NCBI GenBank assembly: GCA_031283915.1
Contig: JAITAY010000367.1
Location: forward strand, 1-5,668
Direction: 5' to 3'
DNA length: 5,668 nt
Origin: Tannerella sp.
GTDB lineage: Bacteria > Bacteroidota > Bacteroidia > Bacteroidales > Tannerellaceae
Part shown: positions 5,271-5,668 of the stretch, piece by piece
How positions within the stretch are numbered: the stretch's first letter is position 1
Layout: every line of letters starts with the position of its first letter
Notes under the pieces: generated by a model
What the model was told of the DNA's origin: nothing
The model's database searches: none
What the model saw: only the letters and a program-made list of their open reading frames with translations
Program-made: the position numbers and the translations under genes

Positions 5271-5341
5271 TGTCTCATGGTGTAACGGCAGCACAACAGG
5301 TTTTGGTTCTGTTTGTCCAAGTTCGAATCTTGGTGAGACAA
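5271..5341 (+). tRNA. tRNA-Gln (anticodon UUG)
   Basis: A complete cloverleaf folds. The acceptor is TGTCTCA (5271-5277) with TGAGACA (5334-5340). The D stem is GTG with CAC (5280-5282 / 5292-5294) plus a wobble pair. The anticodon stem is ACAGG with TCTGT (5296-5300 / 5308-5312), closed by one G-T pair. The T arm is CCAAG with CTTGG (5317-5321 / 5329-5333) around TTCGAAT. The anticodon TTG at 5303-5305 reads CAA and, by wobble, CAG. The first pair is U1-A72, as is usual in bacterial tRNA-Gln. The discriminator (5341) is A, and the next bases are CAA, so the CCA end is not encoded and must be added by nucleotidyltransferase. Confidence 0.95.
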
Positions 5342-5668
5342 CAAATAAGGCTAATTATTACCATATGAGCCGTTATTGGGATTTGGTGGTGATTTAAAAA
5401 GTATGCTGATCTGATTATACATACCTAAAGCTAAAGTAAAAGAAAGCCGGATTAGAAGCTTTCAGGTGATTACGTATTATTTTGGAGAAACAGCATGTTT
5501 TTCTGAAAGTACGTCTGATAGGGTGTCTGAACCGGCAATTATTTCCCTCAATACCTACTTACTATGTGCATTTTTCCGATTAGATGATTGTCCGACTGAA
5601 AAGCAACAATAACAATAATAAAACTCCCCAATTATCGCTACAAATACGATCTAACTAGTCAGCCCTTA
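5342..5668. other. Right-edge stretch with no supportable gene
   Basis: No reading frame of useful length and no RNA fold I recognise lies here. A 10-codon frame starts at 5365 and is not credible. One weak inverted repeat pairs GAAAGC (5442-5447) with GCTTTC (5458-5463) around 10 bases. It has no U-tract, so I do not call it the tRNA terminator. The sequence from about 5604 is an A/T-rich simple stretch with AACAATAATAA-type repeats. It is markedly richer in A/T than the genes to its left. Confidence 0.5.

Noticed and set aside
5442..5463. GAAAGC/GCTTTC inverted repeat as terminator of tRNA-Gln
   Set aside because: It is only 6 bp, has a 10-base loop and no U-tract, and lies about 100 bases after the tRNA.

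Overview
The window looks like chromosomal DNA of a member of the Bacteroidetes, most likely the order Bacteroidales. Four points support this. The bS6, bS18, bL9 and TyrRS sequences are of Bacteroides type. Promoter-like sites match the phylum's TTG / TAnnTTTG (-33/-7) pattern, most clearly in front of tyrS. Most genes lack a Shine-Dalgarno (SD) sequence. The tRNA gene does not encode its CCA end.

Layout, left to right. Bases 1-287 hold no gene I can support. Bases 288-1477 are a minus-strand ribosomal protein operon read rpsF > rpsR > rplI. It has a -7 promoter motif at 1470-1477 and a hairpin plus U-tract terminator at 288-318. Bases 1478-1691 are intergenic, with two adjacent hairpins behind the next gene. 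Bases 1692-3611 are a minus-strand pair: a short-chain dehydrogenase of the D-mannonate oxidoreductase (fructuronate reductase) type, then 30 bases later a PfkB-family sugar kinase, probably 2-keto-3-deoxygluconate kinase. Bases 3612-3896 are a divergent promoter region with a structured leader on the dehydrogenase side. Bases 3897-5189 are tyrS on the plus strand. Bases 5271-5341 are tRNA-Gln (anticodon UUG) on the plus strand with its own promoter-like sequence. Bases 5342-5668 show no gene.

How the genes work together. bS6 and bS18 form a heterodimer on the 30S platform, and bL9 belongs to the 50S subunit. The dehydrogenase and kinase fit one hexuronate catabolic route: fructuronate to mannonate, then, after a mannonate dehydratase not in this window, 2-keto-3-deoxygluconate to its 6-phosphate. 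tyrS and tRNA-Gln are translation genes and are not functionally linked to the sugar pair.

I found no mobile element, CRISPR array or defence system, and no clearly novel system. The points most worth a second look are: good SD sequences on rpsR and rplI only, in a phylum whose ribosomes hide the anti-SD with help from bS6 and bS18; the hairpin-rich leader of the dehydrogenase operon; an 8-base inverted repeat bracketing the rpsF promoter; and the missing Gly-Gly sugar-site motif in the kinase.
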